A stretch of 64,000 nt of DNA, taken from Gemmatirosa kalamazoonensis (GTDB lineage Bacteria > Gemmatimonadota > Gemmatimonadetes > Gemmatimonadales > Gemmatimonadaceae). The position numbers and the translations under genes are program-made. Location of the stretch: the NCBI RefSeq assembly GCF_000522985.1, contig NZ_CP007128.1:4634220-4698219 (forward strand), written 5' to 3'. This document shows, in pieces, positions 25,005 through 34,089 of this stretch (position 1 is the first letter of the stretch; the number at the start of each line of letters is the position of its first letter). The notes under the pieces were generated by a model. That model saw only the letters and a list, made by a program, of their open reading frames with translations. It was not told where the DNA came from and searched no databases.

Positions 25005-26636
25005 TCAGGCTTCCGAGCGACTGGACCGCGCGATCGGGCGCGGCGCGTGACGGGCGAGCACGCGGGCGAGCGCGAAGAGGAGGAACGTGACGCTCGCGCC
25101 GACCGCGGCGCGGAGCGCGCGTGGCACGCGGTCGTCCAGCGCGACGCGCCACCAGAGCTGGCTCGAGTAGCGCACGCCGTGGTACTCGAACATGCCGACG
25201 GACAGCGTCACCACGAACGCGGCGCCGATGCCGACCACCCATCCGGCGGCGAACGGCTCGCGCAGCAGGTCGCCCGGCTGGCGGTGCGGGAACTTTCGCT
25301 CCGCGACCACGAGCACGAGAAGCGCCGCGAGCAACCCCGCGGCGAGCCGTACGTCCGCCGCGCGTAGCAGCGACGCGACGATGCCGAGGCCGTAGAGCGC
25401 GACGGCGAGGTGGTACGCCGAGCGCGCGCGTCGCTCCAGCCCCCACGCGACGATCAGCATCGCCGCGCCGAGCACACTGGCGAGGAAGTGCGACGCCTCG
25501 ACGAGCGCGAGCGGCAGCACGTGCGACAGCCACGCGAGGCGTCGCTCGTCCGTCGCCAGCGTCCCCGTGACGAGCAGCAGCCATCCGGAGAGGAACGTCG
25601 TGAGCGACACGAGCCGCGGCGCCGCGTGCAGCAGCTGATCGACGATCCATCGACCCGGACGCACGCCGCCTCGGCCCGCACGCCGCACCGCGGCGGCGAG
25701 CAGCAGCGCGCCCGCGGCGACGAGCGGCAGCAGGTAGTACACGACGCGATACACCAGCAGCGCGGCGAGCACGCGCGGCGCCGGCGTGCCGCTCGACGTG
25801 AGGTACAGCACCACCGCCTCGAACACGCCGAGCCCACCGGGAATCGGCACGACGAGCGACACGACCGCCGCGACGAGGAATCGCGTGAGGAACGCGAGGT
25901 ACGGCAGCCGCCCCACGTCGGCGAGCAGCACGTACAGCGCGCCCGACGAGAGGATCCAGTCCGCCGCCGAGACCGCGAGCTGCGCGAGCGCCAGCTGCGG
26001 CGACGGCATGCGCAGGTCGCGGCCGAACAGCCGCAGCGGACGGCGCCACGCGACCGCGACGACGAAGTACGCGACCACGACGACGAGCAGCACCACACCG
26101 AGCGTGCGTCCGGACACGGCCGCCCACGCGGGCGCCGCCTCGCTCGCGCCGGGTCCCGCCACGAGCGCGATCCCGCTCAGCGCGAGCAGCCCCACCACGT
26201 ACGTCACGACGTCGAACCCCGCGACGGCGGCCGCCTGCTTCACGGTGAGGCCATGCCTCGCGTACACGCGATAGCGCACGCCGCCGCCCGTGAGCACCGA
26301 CGCCGGCGCGCTGTTCGCCACCGCGAAGCTCACGAACGACGGCACGAGCATCGCACGCAGCGGCAGCGGCCGCTCGATGAAGCGGAACGCGACGTAGTCG
26401 TAGCCGACGAGCGCGAGGTAGCCGAGCGCCGTCGTCGCGAGCGAGAGCAGCAGCGCGCCGGGCCGGACCGCCGACACCGCGCTCACGACCTCGTGGAGAT
26501 CGTAGTCCGCGAGCAGCCGCTGCAGCGCCCACAGCGCCGCGGCGAACAGCAGCAGCGGGAACAGCGGCTGGACCACCACCATCGTCGACCGCCAGAGACG
26601 GACGAGCCGACGCTTCGTGGGCGACGCCTCTGACAT
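25005..26636 (-). CDS. MprF-like flippase-domain membrane protein (lysylphosphatidylglycerol synthetase TM region)
   Basis: 543 residues with about 12-14 membrane helices. The N-terminal half matches the UPF0104/MprF flippase core, with V-S-F-A-V-A-N-S-A-P and L-T-G-G-G-V-R-Y-R-V-Y as the hallmark segment around residues 107-125. The cytoplasmic GNAT-like aminoacyl-transferase domain that makes lysyl-PG is missing, so it is a transporter-only relative that may flip a lipid. Its ATG is immediately after the alcohol dehydrogenase TAG (one base between), so the two form an operon. The family is confident, the substrate is not. Confidence 0.83.
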   Translation of the reverse strand: MSEASPTKRRLVRLWRSTMVVVQPLFPLLLFAAALWALQRLLADYDLHEVVSAVSAVRPGALLLSLATTALGYLALVGYDYVAFRFIERPLPLRAMLVPSFVSFAVANSAPASVLTGGGVRYRVYARHGLTVKQAAAVAGFDVVTYVVGLLALSGIALVAGPGASEAAPAWAAVSGRTLGVVLLVVVVAYFVVAVAWRRPLRLFGRDLRMPSPQLALAQLAVSAADWILSSGALYVLLADVGRLPYLAFLTRFLVAAVVSLVVPIPGGLGVFEAVVLYLTSSGTPAPRVLAALLVYRVVYYLLPLVAAGALLLAAAVRRAGRGGVRPGRWIVDQLLHAAPRLVSLTTFLSGWLLLVTGTLATDERRLAWLSHVLPLALVEASHFLASVLGAAMLIVAWGLERRARSAYHLAVALYGLGIVASLLRAADVRLAAGLLAALLVLVVAERKFPHRQPGDLLREPFAAGWVVGIGAAFVVTLSVGMFEYHGVRYSSQLWWRVALDDRVPRALRAAVGASVTFLLFALARVLARHAPRPIARSSRSEA

Positions 26637-26637
26637 G

Positions 26638-27639
26638 CTACGCGACGCCGCTGGCAGAGGGCCGGAGCACCGCGGCCCCCGTCACGCGCCCCGCGCGCAG
26701 ATCGTCGAGCGCGTCGTTCGCGCGGTCGAGCGCGTACGCCCGCACCTCCGTGCGCACCGGCACGCGCGGCGCGAGCGCCATGAACTCCTCGCCGTCGCGG
26801 CGCGTGAGGTTCGCGACCGACCGCACGGTGCGCTCGCCCCACAGGATCTCGTACGGCATGCTCGGGATGTCGCTCATGTGGATCCCGGCGCACACCACCA
26901 CGCCTCCCCTGTCCACCGCGCGCAGCGCCGCGGGCACCAGCGCGCCCACCGGCGCGAAGATGATGGCCGCGTCCACCGGCTCCGGCGGACCCTCCTCCGA
27001 GCTGCCCGCCCACGCCGCGCCTAACGCGCGCGCGAAGCGCTGCCCGTCCTCGTCGCCGGGGCGCGTGAGCGCGAAGACGCGCCGCCCCTCGTGTCGCGCG
27101 ACCTGGGCGACGATGTGCGCCGCGGCGCCGAAGCCGTACAGCGCGACCGTCGCCGGATCGCCGGCCGCGCGCAGCGCGCGGTGGCCGATGAGCCCCGCGC
27201 ACAGCAGCGGCGCCGCGTGCTCGTCGTCGTACGCGTCGGGCACCGGGAGACAGAACCGCTCGTCGGCCACGACGTACTCCGCGTAGCCGCCGTCGAGCGT
27301 GTAGCCGGTGAACCGCGCGCGCTCGCACAGGTTCTCGCGTCCGGCCCGGCAGTAGCGACACACGCCGCACGTCCAGCCCAGCCACGGCACACCGACGCGC
27401 GCGCCGACTGCGTAGCGCGACGCGCCGTCGCCGGCCCGCACCACCTCGCCGACGATCTCGTGTCCCGGGGTGACGGGGCGCTTCGCGTCGTGCAGGTCGC
27501 CGTCGACGACGTGCAGGTCGGTGCGGCAGACGCCGCAGGCGCGCACCCGCAGCAGGAGCTGCCCCGCGCCGACGGACGGCACCGGCAGCTCGGCCGCGCG
27601 CAGGCGCCCGCCCGGCACCTCGAGGATCATCGCGTGCAC
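26638..27639 (-). CDS. zinc-dependent alcohol dehydrogenase
   Basis: Medium-chain dehydrogenase, 333 residues, normal length. Catalytic zinc ligands: Cys38 in C-G-V-C-R-T-D-L-H and G-H-E at 59-61. The structural zinc site is C-G-V-C-R-Y-C-R-A-G-R-E-N-L-C (four cysteines). The Rossmann motif is degenerate: V-A-L-Y-G-F-G-A-A-A-H-I. The late I-H-M-S-D-I-P-S-M-P-Y segment is typical of the AdhP/YahK-like branch with alcohol/aldehyde substrates. Cytoplasmic, NAD(P)H-linked. It is the first gene of an operon with the MprF-like protein. A GTTAGGC heptamer lies at 27019. Confidence 0.9.
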   Translation of the reverse strand: MHAMILEVPGGRLRAAELPVPSVGAGQLLLRVRACGVCRTDLHVVDGDLHDAKRPVTPGHEIVGEVVRAGDGASRYAVGARVGVPWLGWTCGVCRYCRAGRENLCERARFTGYTLDGGYAEYVVADERFCLPVPDAYDDEHAAPLLCAGLIGHRALRAAGDPATVALYGFGAAAHIVAQVARHEGRRVFALTRPGDEDGQRFARALGAAWAGSSEEGPPEPVDAAIIFAPVGALVPAALRAVDRGGVVVCAGIHMSDIPSMPYEILWGERTVRSVANLTRRDGEEFMALAPRVPVRTEVRAYALDRANDALDDLRAGRVTGAAVLRPSASGVA

Positions 27640-27756
27640 GCTGCGATGTTAAGCGCCGTCACGCCGCGGCGCACGGGGCGCGGCCGTGGGTCGTTCGACC
27701 CTTGGTCGGGGGACGCCGAGGCCCATAGTGGCCCCACACCACACGCGGAGCGTCCC

Positions 27757-27975
27757 ATGAGCACCAAGCGCGAGACCCGTCGCGAGCCCGCCGCCTACAC
27801 CAGCGCCGTCCCGCGCGAGGTGCTGCTCGCCGAGGCGATCAGCTGCATCCTGAACGGCCGTCCGTACCCCGCGGGGCTGCGCGCGCCGTCGTTCCAGCCG
27901 CCGCGCCCGATGTCCGTCACGGAGGGGATCCGCTGGATCCTCGGGAACCCGCGCGCGGTCAGAACCCCGTCGTGA
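27757..27975 (+). CDS. small hypothetical protein
   Basis: 72 residues from ATG 27757. Basic N-terminus, then V-P-R-E-V-L-L-A-E-A-I-S-C-I-L-N-G-R and a C-terminal S-V-T-E-G-I-R-W-I-L-G, both amphipathic helix-like. Not recognised. It lies on the opposite strand to its neighbours, between the alcohol dehydrogenase start (divergent, 117 bases away) and the TonB receptor 3' end, which it overlaps by 17 bases. A GAGCG sequence before the start is a weak ribosome binding site. I consider it likely but not certain. Confidence 0.45.
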   Translation: MSTKRETRREPAAYTSAVPREVLLAEAISCILNGRPYPAGLRAPSFQPPRPMSVTEGIRWILGNPRAVRTPS

Positions 27976-30088
27976 GCGACACGCGCACGGTGCGCGTCGC
28001 GCCGGGCATGATGTTGTTGTTCCCGTTCGAGACGCCGTAGTAGCGCGCGTCGAGCACGTTCTCGACGTTGAGCTGCGCGCGCACGTTCCGCGCGAGCCCC
28101 ACGTACACCGCGCCGTCGACACGCGTGAACCCCGGCAGCGTCACCGCGTCGTCGATCGCCGCGTACACGTCGCTCTGCCGCACGATGCCGACGCCGGCGC
28201 CGAGCGCGGGGAGGATCTGGTAGCGGTTCCACAGCGACAGCGTGCGACGCGGCACGAGCGGCACGGTCTGCCCGGCCTTCGCGGCGCTCGTCGTGCTCAC
28301 GATGCGCGCCCGCTGCGCCGCGAGACCGCCGGCGATCTGCCAGGCGCGCGTCACGTTGCCGGTGACGCCGAGCTCCATGCCGGTCGTGCGCTGGGCGCCG
28401 GTCTGCACCACCTTCGCCGGGTCCGACGGATCGGGCGCCGAGGTGTTCGTGCGGTCGAGGCGATACGCCGCCGCCGTGAGCGCGAGATCCGCGCGCGCGT
28501 CCCACTTCGCGCCGATCTCGCGGTTCGTGAACCGCTCCGGCTCCAGCGTCTGCGACGTCACCGTGAGCGCGGTGAACTGGTCGCCGGAGCTCGGCAGGAA
28601 CGACACGCCGTAGCTCCCGTAGAGCGAGAGCGGTGTCGCGGGCTTCAGCACGAGTCCCGCGCGCGGCGACACCAGGCGGTCGGTGCGCGAGAGGCGCTGC
28701 CCCGTGCGATCGTTGTGGTACGCGATCGCGAAGCGGTCGTAGCGCACGCCGACGACAGCCTGCACGTGCTCGCCGAGCGCGAGCTGGTCCTGCAGGTACG
28801 CGGCGGCGACGGTGGCGCGCGCGAGGTTGTCGGCGTCGGTCGCGCTCGGCCGGAACGTCACCGGCGTCTCGACCGTCGGCTGCGCGAACGGCACGCTGAG
28901 CGACGTCGCGATGCCATCGAAGTACCCGGTCTGCCGCACCTGGTCGGTGCGCTGCCGGCCGACCTCCGCGCCGACGAGCAGCGTGTGGCGCGCGGCGCCG
29001 GTGCCTAACGGCAGCACGACGTCCGTCTGATTGAACAGGTTGCGGCGGCGGAGCGCGTGGTTGTACGCCGAGAGCGACACCTGCGTGCCCGCGGCGTTCA
29101 CCGCACCCGGGTAGGTGTTCTGGTAGAACTTGTCGTAGTCGGCGAGACGCGTGCGGTTCGTGACACGCAGGCCGCGCGCGGCCACGTGCTCGATCGTCGT
29201 GCTGCCCTGGTGCACGTGCGCGAACGCGCGGTTCACCGCCGGGTTGCCGAAGAACGTGCGCACGTCGGCCGGCGACGGGCGCCCCTGGAACGACGGGATG
29301 CCGCGGTCCACGGTGCGGTCGTCGTCGAAGTACTCGTAGCTCGCGCGCAGCGTGGTGCTCGGCGAGAGCGCGAGCGCGGCGGTCGGGTTCACGCCGTAGC
29401 GCCGGAAGCCGGGCACATCGCGGAACACGCCCGACTTCTCGTACACGCCGTCGAGCCGCACCGCGGCGCGGCCGAGCGCGGCTCCGACGTCGAGCGCGCC
29501 GCGCTTGTGGTCGAACGAGCCGCCCTCGACGGTGATGGTGCGCGTCGGCGCCCACTCCGCCTGCTTCATCACGCGGTTGATGACGCCCCCACCGCCGCCG
29601 CGGCCGAAGATCATCGCGTTCGACCCCTTCAGCGCCTCCACCCGCTCGACGTTGTACAGGTCGCGGTAGTACTGCGCGTCGTCGCGGACGCCGTCGACGA
29701 AGAAGTCGGCGGTGGACGAGTTGCCGCGGATGGTGGGCTGGTCGCGGTGCCCCTCGCCGCCGCTCATCGACACGCCGGGCACGTAGCGGACGACGTCGGC
29801 CATTCCCTGCATGGCCTGGTCGGCGATGAGCTGCCGGGTGACCACGGAGACCGCCTGCGGGGTGTCGCGGAGCGGGGTGTCGGTCTTCGTCGCCGTGGCG
29901 GTGCGTGCGGGGGCATAGGCGCCGGTCCGGGCGCGGCCCGCGGTCACGCGCATGGCGGCGAGCGCCTGGGCGGTGGAGTCGGGTCGCCGACGCGGCGCGC
30001 TGTCGGGCGTCGTCTGGGCGGCCAGGGGAGCGCCGAGCGCGAGGCTGCCGAGGAGGAGCAGCGCGTGGCGGGGACGGGTCGTGGGCAT
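27959..30088 (-). CDS. TonB-dependent siderophore receptor
   Basis: Outer-membrane gated channel for ferric siderophores, 709 residues. The signal peptide is L-L-L-L-G-S-L-A-L-G-A-P-L-A-A-Q. The plug domain begins with the TonB-box-like region and T-P-L-R-D-T-P-Q-A-V-S-V-V, a hallmark of FhuA/FpvA-type siderophore receptors. It continues with R-G-N-S-S-T-A-D-F-F-V-D-G-V-R-D-D and V-E-A-L-K-G-S-N-A-M-I-F-G-R-G. The beta-barrel fills the rest and ends with aromatic F (T-T-G-F), as usual for BAM recognition. A Fur-box-like palindrome lies 28 bases upstream, so iron repression is likely. Confidence 0.9.
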   Translation of the reverse strand: MPTTRPRHALLLLGSLALGAPLAAQTTPDSAPRRRPDSTAQALAAMRVTAGRARTGAYAPARTATATKTDTPLRDTPQAVSVVTRQLIADQAMQGMADVVRYVPGVSMSGGEGHRDQPTIRGNSSTADFFVDGVRDDAQYYRDLYNVERVEALKGSNAMIFGRGGGGGVINRVMKQAEWAPTRTITVEGGSFDHKRGALDVGAALGRAAVRLDGVYEKSGVFRDVPGFRRYGVNPTAALALSPSTTLRASYEYFDDDRTVDRGIPSFQGRPSPADVRTFFGNPAVNRAFAHVHQGSTTIEHVAARGLRVTNRTRLADYDKFYQNTYPGAVNAAGTQVSLSAYNHALRRRNLFNQTDVVLPLGTGAARHTLLVGAEVGRQRTDQVRQTGYFDGIATSLSVPFAQPTVETPVTFRPSATDADNLARATVAAAYLQDQLALGEHVQAVVGVRYDRFAIAYHNDRTGQRLSRTDRLVSPRAGLVLKPATPLSLYGSYGVSFLPSSGDQFTALTVTSQTLEPERFTNREIGAKWDARADLALTAAAYRLDRTNTSAPDPSDPAKVVQTGAQRTTGMELGVTGNVTRAWQIAGGLAAQRARIVSTTSAAKAGQTVPLVPRRTLSLWNRYQILPALGAGVGIVRQSDVYAAIDDAVTLPGFTRVDGAVYVGLARNVRAQLNVENVLDARYYGVSNGNNNIMPGATRTVRVSLTTGF

Positions 30089-30115
30089 CGGGTCGTGGAG
30101 GTCGGGACGACTCGT

Positions 30116-30130
30116 TGAGAATGCTTCTCA
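30116..30130. promoter_or_regulatory. Fur-box-like palindrome upstream of the TonB receptor
   Basis: TGAGAATGCTTCTCA, a 7-1-7 inverted repeat with one mismatch; the consensus Fur core is TGATAATNATTATCA. It is centred about 35 bases before the receptor start on the minus strand and about 120 bases before the divergent regulator gene. It is AT-rich for this genome. It would repress both or either gene in iron-replete cells. Confidence 0.7.
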
Positions 30131-30241
30131 TGTAGCATCGTCGCCTGCATCCTACGGCCGGCCCGCGCGGCGGGGCATTCGGCAGTTCTACCGAACCGGC
30201 GCCCCTTCCACGTGCCCGGAATCCGGAGTGATATTCTCCCG

Positions 30242-30871
30242 ATGCGCTCGGGTACGCCGGACGACACCACCATCCTCCTCGTGGCGGAGCACGCCCTCGT
30301 GCGTGCCGGCCTGCGGGCCGTGATCGGAGCGACCCCCGGGTTGGCGGTCGTGGCCGAGGCGGCGGACGTCGAGGAGAGCGTGCCCGTGGCCGGGCGGTGC
30401 CGGCCGGACGTCGTGCTGCTCGCCGCCGCGCCGTCGGGCGCCGCCGAGGCCGCGGGGCTCGACGCGCTGCGCCGCGCCGCCCCCGCCGCGTGCCTCCTGC
30501 GCCTGGGCGACGCCCCCGCCGACGGCGGCGCCGCCCTCCCCTGCGTCCCCCGCGACGCCGGCGTGGAGGAGCTCTGCGCCACGATCGGGACGCTGCTCGG
30601 CGGGCGGTGCGCCGCGTGCGCGCTCCGCGCCCAGTGCCCGGCGCCGCGCGTCGCCGGGGCGCTCAGCCGCCGCGAGCGGCAGGTCGCGGTGCGCGTGGCC
30701 GCGGGTCTCACCACGAAGCAGATCGCCGCGGCGCTCGGCGTCGGCGTGCGCACCGTGAACACGTACCGCGAGAGCCTCGCCCGGAAGCTCGGCGCGTCGT
30801 CCGCCGCGGTGGTGACGCGCTACGTGCTGGAGCACGGGATCGACACCGACGGCGTGGCGGCGATCCGTTAG
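30242..30871 (+). CDS. LuxR-type regulator with degenerate receiver and cysteine-rich linker
   Basis: 209 residues. Residues 10-120 look like a response-regulator receiver, but the acidic pair is replaced (L-L-V-A-E-H) and the phospho-acceptor position after P-D-V-V-L-L is Ala61, so phosphorylation is unlikely. The linker has three cysteines (C123, C126, C132 in G-R-C-A-A-C-A-L-R-A-Q-C) that could bind metal or sense redox. The C-terminal LuxR HTH begins L-S-R-R-E-R-Q-V-A and includes T-T-K-Q-I-A-A-A-L-G-V-G-V-R-T-V-N. It is divergent from the TonB receptor across the Fur-box-like site. The start ATG 30242 is preferred because 30212 adds no homology. Its stop directly abuts the convergent gene's stop. 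Confidence 0.8.
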   Translation: MRSGTPDDTTILLVAEHALVRAGLRAVIGATPGLAVVAEAADVEESVPVAGRCRPDVVLLAAAPSGAAEAAGLDALRRAAPAACLLRLGDAPADGGAALPCVPRDAGVEELCATIGTLLGGRCAACALRAQCPAPRVAGALSRRERQVAVRVAAGLTTKQIAAALGVGVRTVNTYRESLARKLGASSAAVVTRYVLEHGIDTDGVAAIR

Positions 30872-31597
30872 TCAGCGCGCGGGCGTCGGCGCGGCGAGCA
30901 GCACGCGCGACGACTGCAGCGAGCCGTCGGCCCGCCGCGTCGCGAGCACGACGACGTTCGCGCCGGCGCGCAGCGGCGCGGTGGTCGGCGCGAGCGCGGT
31001 CACCGTCACGTTGGGCGGAACCGTGATCGTCTGCGACCCGCCGTTGTATTCGACGGAGAGCGTGCCGCCCGACTGCGCGCGCACGGCGCCGTTGGTCATG
31101 CGCGACGCGCCCGCGGCCACCGTGCCGTTGGTCATCGTGCGTCCGCCCGTGCCCGACGCCGCGCCCATCGGACGACTGCCCTCGCCGAGCCCGCGCAGCG
31201 CCTCGGGGAAGATGTGGATCTCCGTCGCGCGCTGACTGCCGTCGGGCTGCGCGACCGACGTCACGCCGACGAACGACCGCTCCGTCACGCGCGACAGGTC
31301 CGCCTTCTCGCGCGCGAACACCGTGACCGGCGACGCGAGCGCGACGCGCACCTGACCGCCGTCGGCCGCGCGGATCGTGAGCACGGTGTCGGTCACGCTG
31401 GCGACCGTACCGCGCACGAGCGTGTCGCTCGTCGCCGGGGCCGCGGCCGCTGGCGCTGGGGCCGGCGTCGCGGGCGCGGCGGACGTCGCGGCGGTGTCGG
31501 CCGCGGACGATGCGTCGCGCTTGGAGCACGCGGCGATCGTGACGAGCGAGGCGAGCGTGGCGACCGCCGCGCCGTAGACGCGATGAGACGAGTGCAT
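30872..31597 (-). CDS. lipoprotein with DUF5666-like beta domain
   Basis: 241 residues. The lipoprotein signal A-S-L-V-T-I-A-A-C gives Cys24. An Ala/Pro-rich spacer (about residues 30-60) precedes a beta-rich section, V-R-G-T-V-A-S-V-T-D-T-V-L-T-I and V-R-V-A-L-A-S-P-V-T-V-F, which resembles OB-like DUF5666-type repeats. A second copy appears near the end (T-V-P-P-N-V-T-V-T-A-L). Function unknown; envelope location is clear. It converges with the LuxR-type regulator with no gap. Confidence 0.7.
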   Translation of the reverse strand: MHSSHRVYGAAVATLASLVTIAACSKRDASSAADTAATSAAPATPAPAPAAAAPATSDTLVRGTVASVTDTVLTIRAADGGQVRVALASPVTVFAREKADLSRVTERSFVGVTSVAQPDGSQRATEIHIFPEALRGLGEGSRPMGAASGTGGRTMTNGTVAAGASRMTNGAVRAQSGGTLSVEYNGGSQTITVPPNVTVTALAPTTAPLRAGANVVVLATRRADGSLQSSRVLLAAPTPAR

Positions 31598-31688
31598 CGA
31601 TCCTCCGTCGTTGGAGACTGACTACCGAACCGGAGCCATGGGGCGCATTCTAGCGACCGCTCGCCTCACCGCTCACCGGAGGTCGTCG

Positions 31689-33905
31689 ATGCTACGCCGA
31701 GAGTTCGTCGGGCGCTCGCTCGCGCTGTGCGGTGCCGCCGCGCTGCGCGAGCCGACCCCGGCCGGCGCCGCGCCCGCGCCGTGGTACCGACGCGTGCTCC
31801 GGTGGGGCCAGACGAACGTGCGCGAGATCGACGTCGCGAGCTACGACGTCGCGTGGTGGCGCCAGCACTGGAAGCGCACCGCGACGCAGGGCGTCATCGT
31901 GAACGCGGGTGGCATCGTCGCGTACTACCCGAGCCGCTTCCCGCTCCACTACCGCGCCGCGGGACTCGGCGACCGCGACCTGTTCGGCGAGCTGGCGCGC
32001 GCCGCGCACGACGATGGGCTCGCAGTGCTCGCGCGCATGGACTCCAACCGCGCGCACGAGGACTTCTATCGCGCGCATCCCGACTGGTTCGCCGTCGACG
32101 CGGACGGGAAGCCGTACCGCGACACGGATCTCTACGTCGCGTGCGTCAACAGCCCGTATTACGACGAGTACATCCCGTCGGTGCTGCGCGAGATCGTCGA
32201 GCGGTCGCACCCCGAGGGGTTCGCCGACAACAACTGGAACGGGCTGCGCCGCGACAGCATCTGCCACTGCGCGAACTGCGAGCGGAAGTTCGGGACCCTG
32301 CCGCGCGCGCGGGACTGGAACGACCCGACGTACCGCCGGTGGATCGCGTGGAGCTACGCGCGCCGCCTCGAGATCTGGGACCTGTTCAACCACACGACGC
32401 GCGACGTGGGCGGACCGGACTGCCTGTGGATCGGCATGAACAGCGGGTCCATCTCCGGGCAGTCGAGCGCGTTCCGCGACTTCAAGGCGATCTGCGAGCG
32501 CTCCGAGCTCGTGCTGCTGGACCACCAGTTCCGCACGAACGCGAGCGGCTTCCAGAGCAACGGCGACGCCGGAAAGCTGGTGCACGGGCTGCTCGGCTGG
32601 GACAGGGTCGTTCCCGAGAGCATGGCGATGTACCAGGCCGGCCCGAGCCAGTTCCGCCTCGCGGCCAAGCCGCCTAACGAGGCCCGGATGTGGATGCTCG
32701 ACGGCATCGCCGGCGGCATCCAGCCGTGGTGGCACCACGTCGGCGCCGCGCACGAGGACCGGCGCATGTTCCGCACGGCGGAGCCGGTGACGCGCTGGCA
32801 CGCCGCGCACGAGCGGTATCTCGTCGGCCGCACGCCCGTCGCCACGGTCGGCATCGTGTGGTCGCAGACGAACGGCGACTTCTACGGGCGCGACGCGGTG
32901 GACGACCTCGTGGAGCTGCCGCGCCGCGGGTGGACGAACGCGCTCGTGCGCGCACGCATCCCGTACCTGCCGGTGCACGCGGACCACCTCGCGCGCGACG
33001 GCCACCGCTTCTCGGCCCTCATCCTCCCCGACGTCGGCGCGATGACGACGGCGCAGGTGGACGCGGTGCGCGGCTTCGTCGCCGCCGGCGGCGCGGTGAT
33101 CGCGACGGGCGAGAGCAGCCGCTTCGACGAGTGGGGCGACGCGCGCCCCGACTACGCGCTCGCCGATCTGTTCGGCGCGCACGCGGCGGCGGAGAGCATC
33201 GTACGTCGCCAGGCGGGGCGCACCGAGCACACGTACCTGCGCCTGCTCCCCGCGTCGCGCGCGTGGGGATACGGCCCGGGTGCGCCGCGCACGCCGTCCA
33301 CCGGCGCACGCCACGCCGCGCTCGCGGGCTTCGACGAGACGGACATCCTCGCGTTCGGCGGCGTGCTGCAGCCGCTCCGCGTCGAGCCCTCGGCACGGGT
33401 GCTCGCGACGTGGATTCCCCCGTCGCCGACGTTCCCGCCGGAGGAGGCGTGGATGCGCGAGCCGCGCACCGACGTGCCGGCGCTGCTCGTGAACGGCCGC
33501 GTCGCCTTCCTCCCCGCGGACCTCGACCGGCGGTACGCCCGCGACAACCTGCCCGACCACGGCGACCTGCTCGCGAACCTCGTGCGGTGGGCGGCGGCCG
33601 ACACGATCCCGCTGCACGTCGACGGCGCCGGCTTCGTCGACTGCCACCTGTACCGGCAGCCGGGACGCCTCGTGCTGCACGTCGTGAACCTCACGAGCGC
33701 GGGCACGTGGCGCGCGCCGGTGGACGAGCTGATTCGCGTGGGGCCGCTGCGCGTGCGCGTGCGGGCCGGCGACGTGCGCGCGAGCCGCGTACGGCTGCTC
33801 GTCGCGAACGTCGACGTGGCCGCTGTGAGCCGTGACGGCTGGGTCGAGTTCGAGCTGCCATCGGTGCTGGATCACGAGGTCGCGGTCGTCGGTCGGACCG
33901 ACTGA
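31689..33905 (+). CDS. Tat-exported glycoside-hydrolase-like protein
   Basis: 738 residues. The start is ATG 31689 with a Tat-like signal L-R-R-E-F-V-G-R-S-L-A-L-C-G-A-A-A. The first half resembles the hypothetical glycosyl-hydrolase (GHL6/GH42-like TIM-barrel) families: W-G-Q-T-N-V-R-E, then a three-Cys motif C-H-C-A-N-C-E-R-K-F. The second half contains a beta-galactosidase trimerization-like Rossmann section (A-L-I-L-P-D-V-G-A-M-T, then G-F-V-A-A-G-G-A-V-I-A-T-G-E) and a C-terminal beta domain. The enzyme's substrate is unknown; it may degrade polysaccharide outside the cytoplasm. It ends in repeat array 3. Confidence 0.75.
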   Translation: MLRREFVGRSLALCGAAALREPTPAGAAPAPWYRRVLRWGQTNVREIDVASYDVAWWRQHWKRTATQGVIVNAGGIVAYYPSRFPLHYRAAGLGDRDLFGELARAAHDDGLAVLARMDSNRAHEDFYRAHPDWFAVDADGKPYRDTDLYVACVNSPYYDEYIPSVLREIVERSHPEGFADNNWNGLRRDSICHCANCERKFGTLPRARDWNDPTYRRWIAWSYARRLEIWDLFNHTTRDVGGPDCLWIGMNSGSISGQSSAFRDFKAICERSELVLLDHQFRTNASGFQSNGDAGKLVHGLLGWDRVVPESMAMYQAGPSQFRLAAKPPNEARMWMLDGIAGGIQPWWHHVGAAHEDRRMFRTAEPVTRWHAAHERYLVGRTPVATVGIVWSQTNGDFYGRDAVDDLVELPRRGWTNALVRARIPYLPVHADHLARDGHRFSALILPDVGAMTTAQVDAVRGFVAAGGAVIATGESSRFDEWGDARPDYALADLFGAHAAAESIVRRQAGRTEHTYLRLLPASRAWGYGPGAPRTPSTGARHAALAGFDETDILAFGGVLQPLRVEPSARVLATWIPPSPTFPPEEAWMREPRTDVPALLVNGRVAFLPADLDRRYARDNLPDHGDLLANLVRWAAADTIPLHVDGAGFVDCHLYRQPGRLVLHVVNLTSAGTWRAPVDELIRVGPLRVRVRAGDVRASRVRLLVANVDVAAVSRDGWVEFELPSVLDHEVAVVGRTD

Positions 33906-33942
33906 CGCGCGCTCCGCACGGCTCCACGTACGTGTTTCGTGT

Positions 33943-34041
33943 AGGACTGAAGGAGGACTGAAGGAGGACTGAAGAAGGACCAACCACAACTTCTTTGTTG
34001 TTGTCCTGCTTCAGTCCTCCTTCAGTCCTCCTTCAGTCCCC
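33943..34041. repeat. 3'-end inverted tandem-repeat array 3 (11-base units)
   Basis: Starts 37 bases after the glycoside-hydrolase-like stop. About three copies of AGGACTGAAGG face inverted copies of CCTTCAGTCCT. The loop is an A/T-rich stretch with ACAAC and GTTGT halves that can pair. A different unit sequence from arrays 1, 2, 4 and 8, but the same architecture. Confidence 0.8.
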
Positions 34042-34089
34042 CGAAGACGAGTACGTGGAGTCCTGAACGGCGCACCGGGAGAGCACACC

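Noticed and set aside
22776-25367. Open frame of 863 codons on the plus strand
   Set aside because: It is antisense to the TPR/VCBS lipoprotein gene; Arg/Ala/Val-rich composition without any motif is the usual shadow in high-GC DNA.
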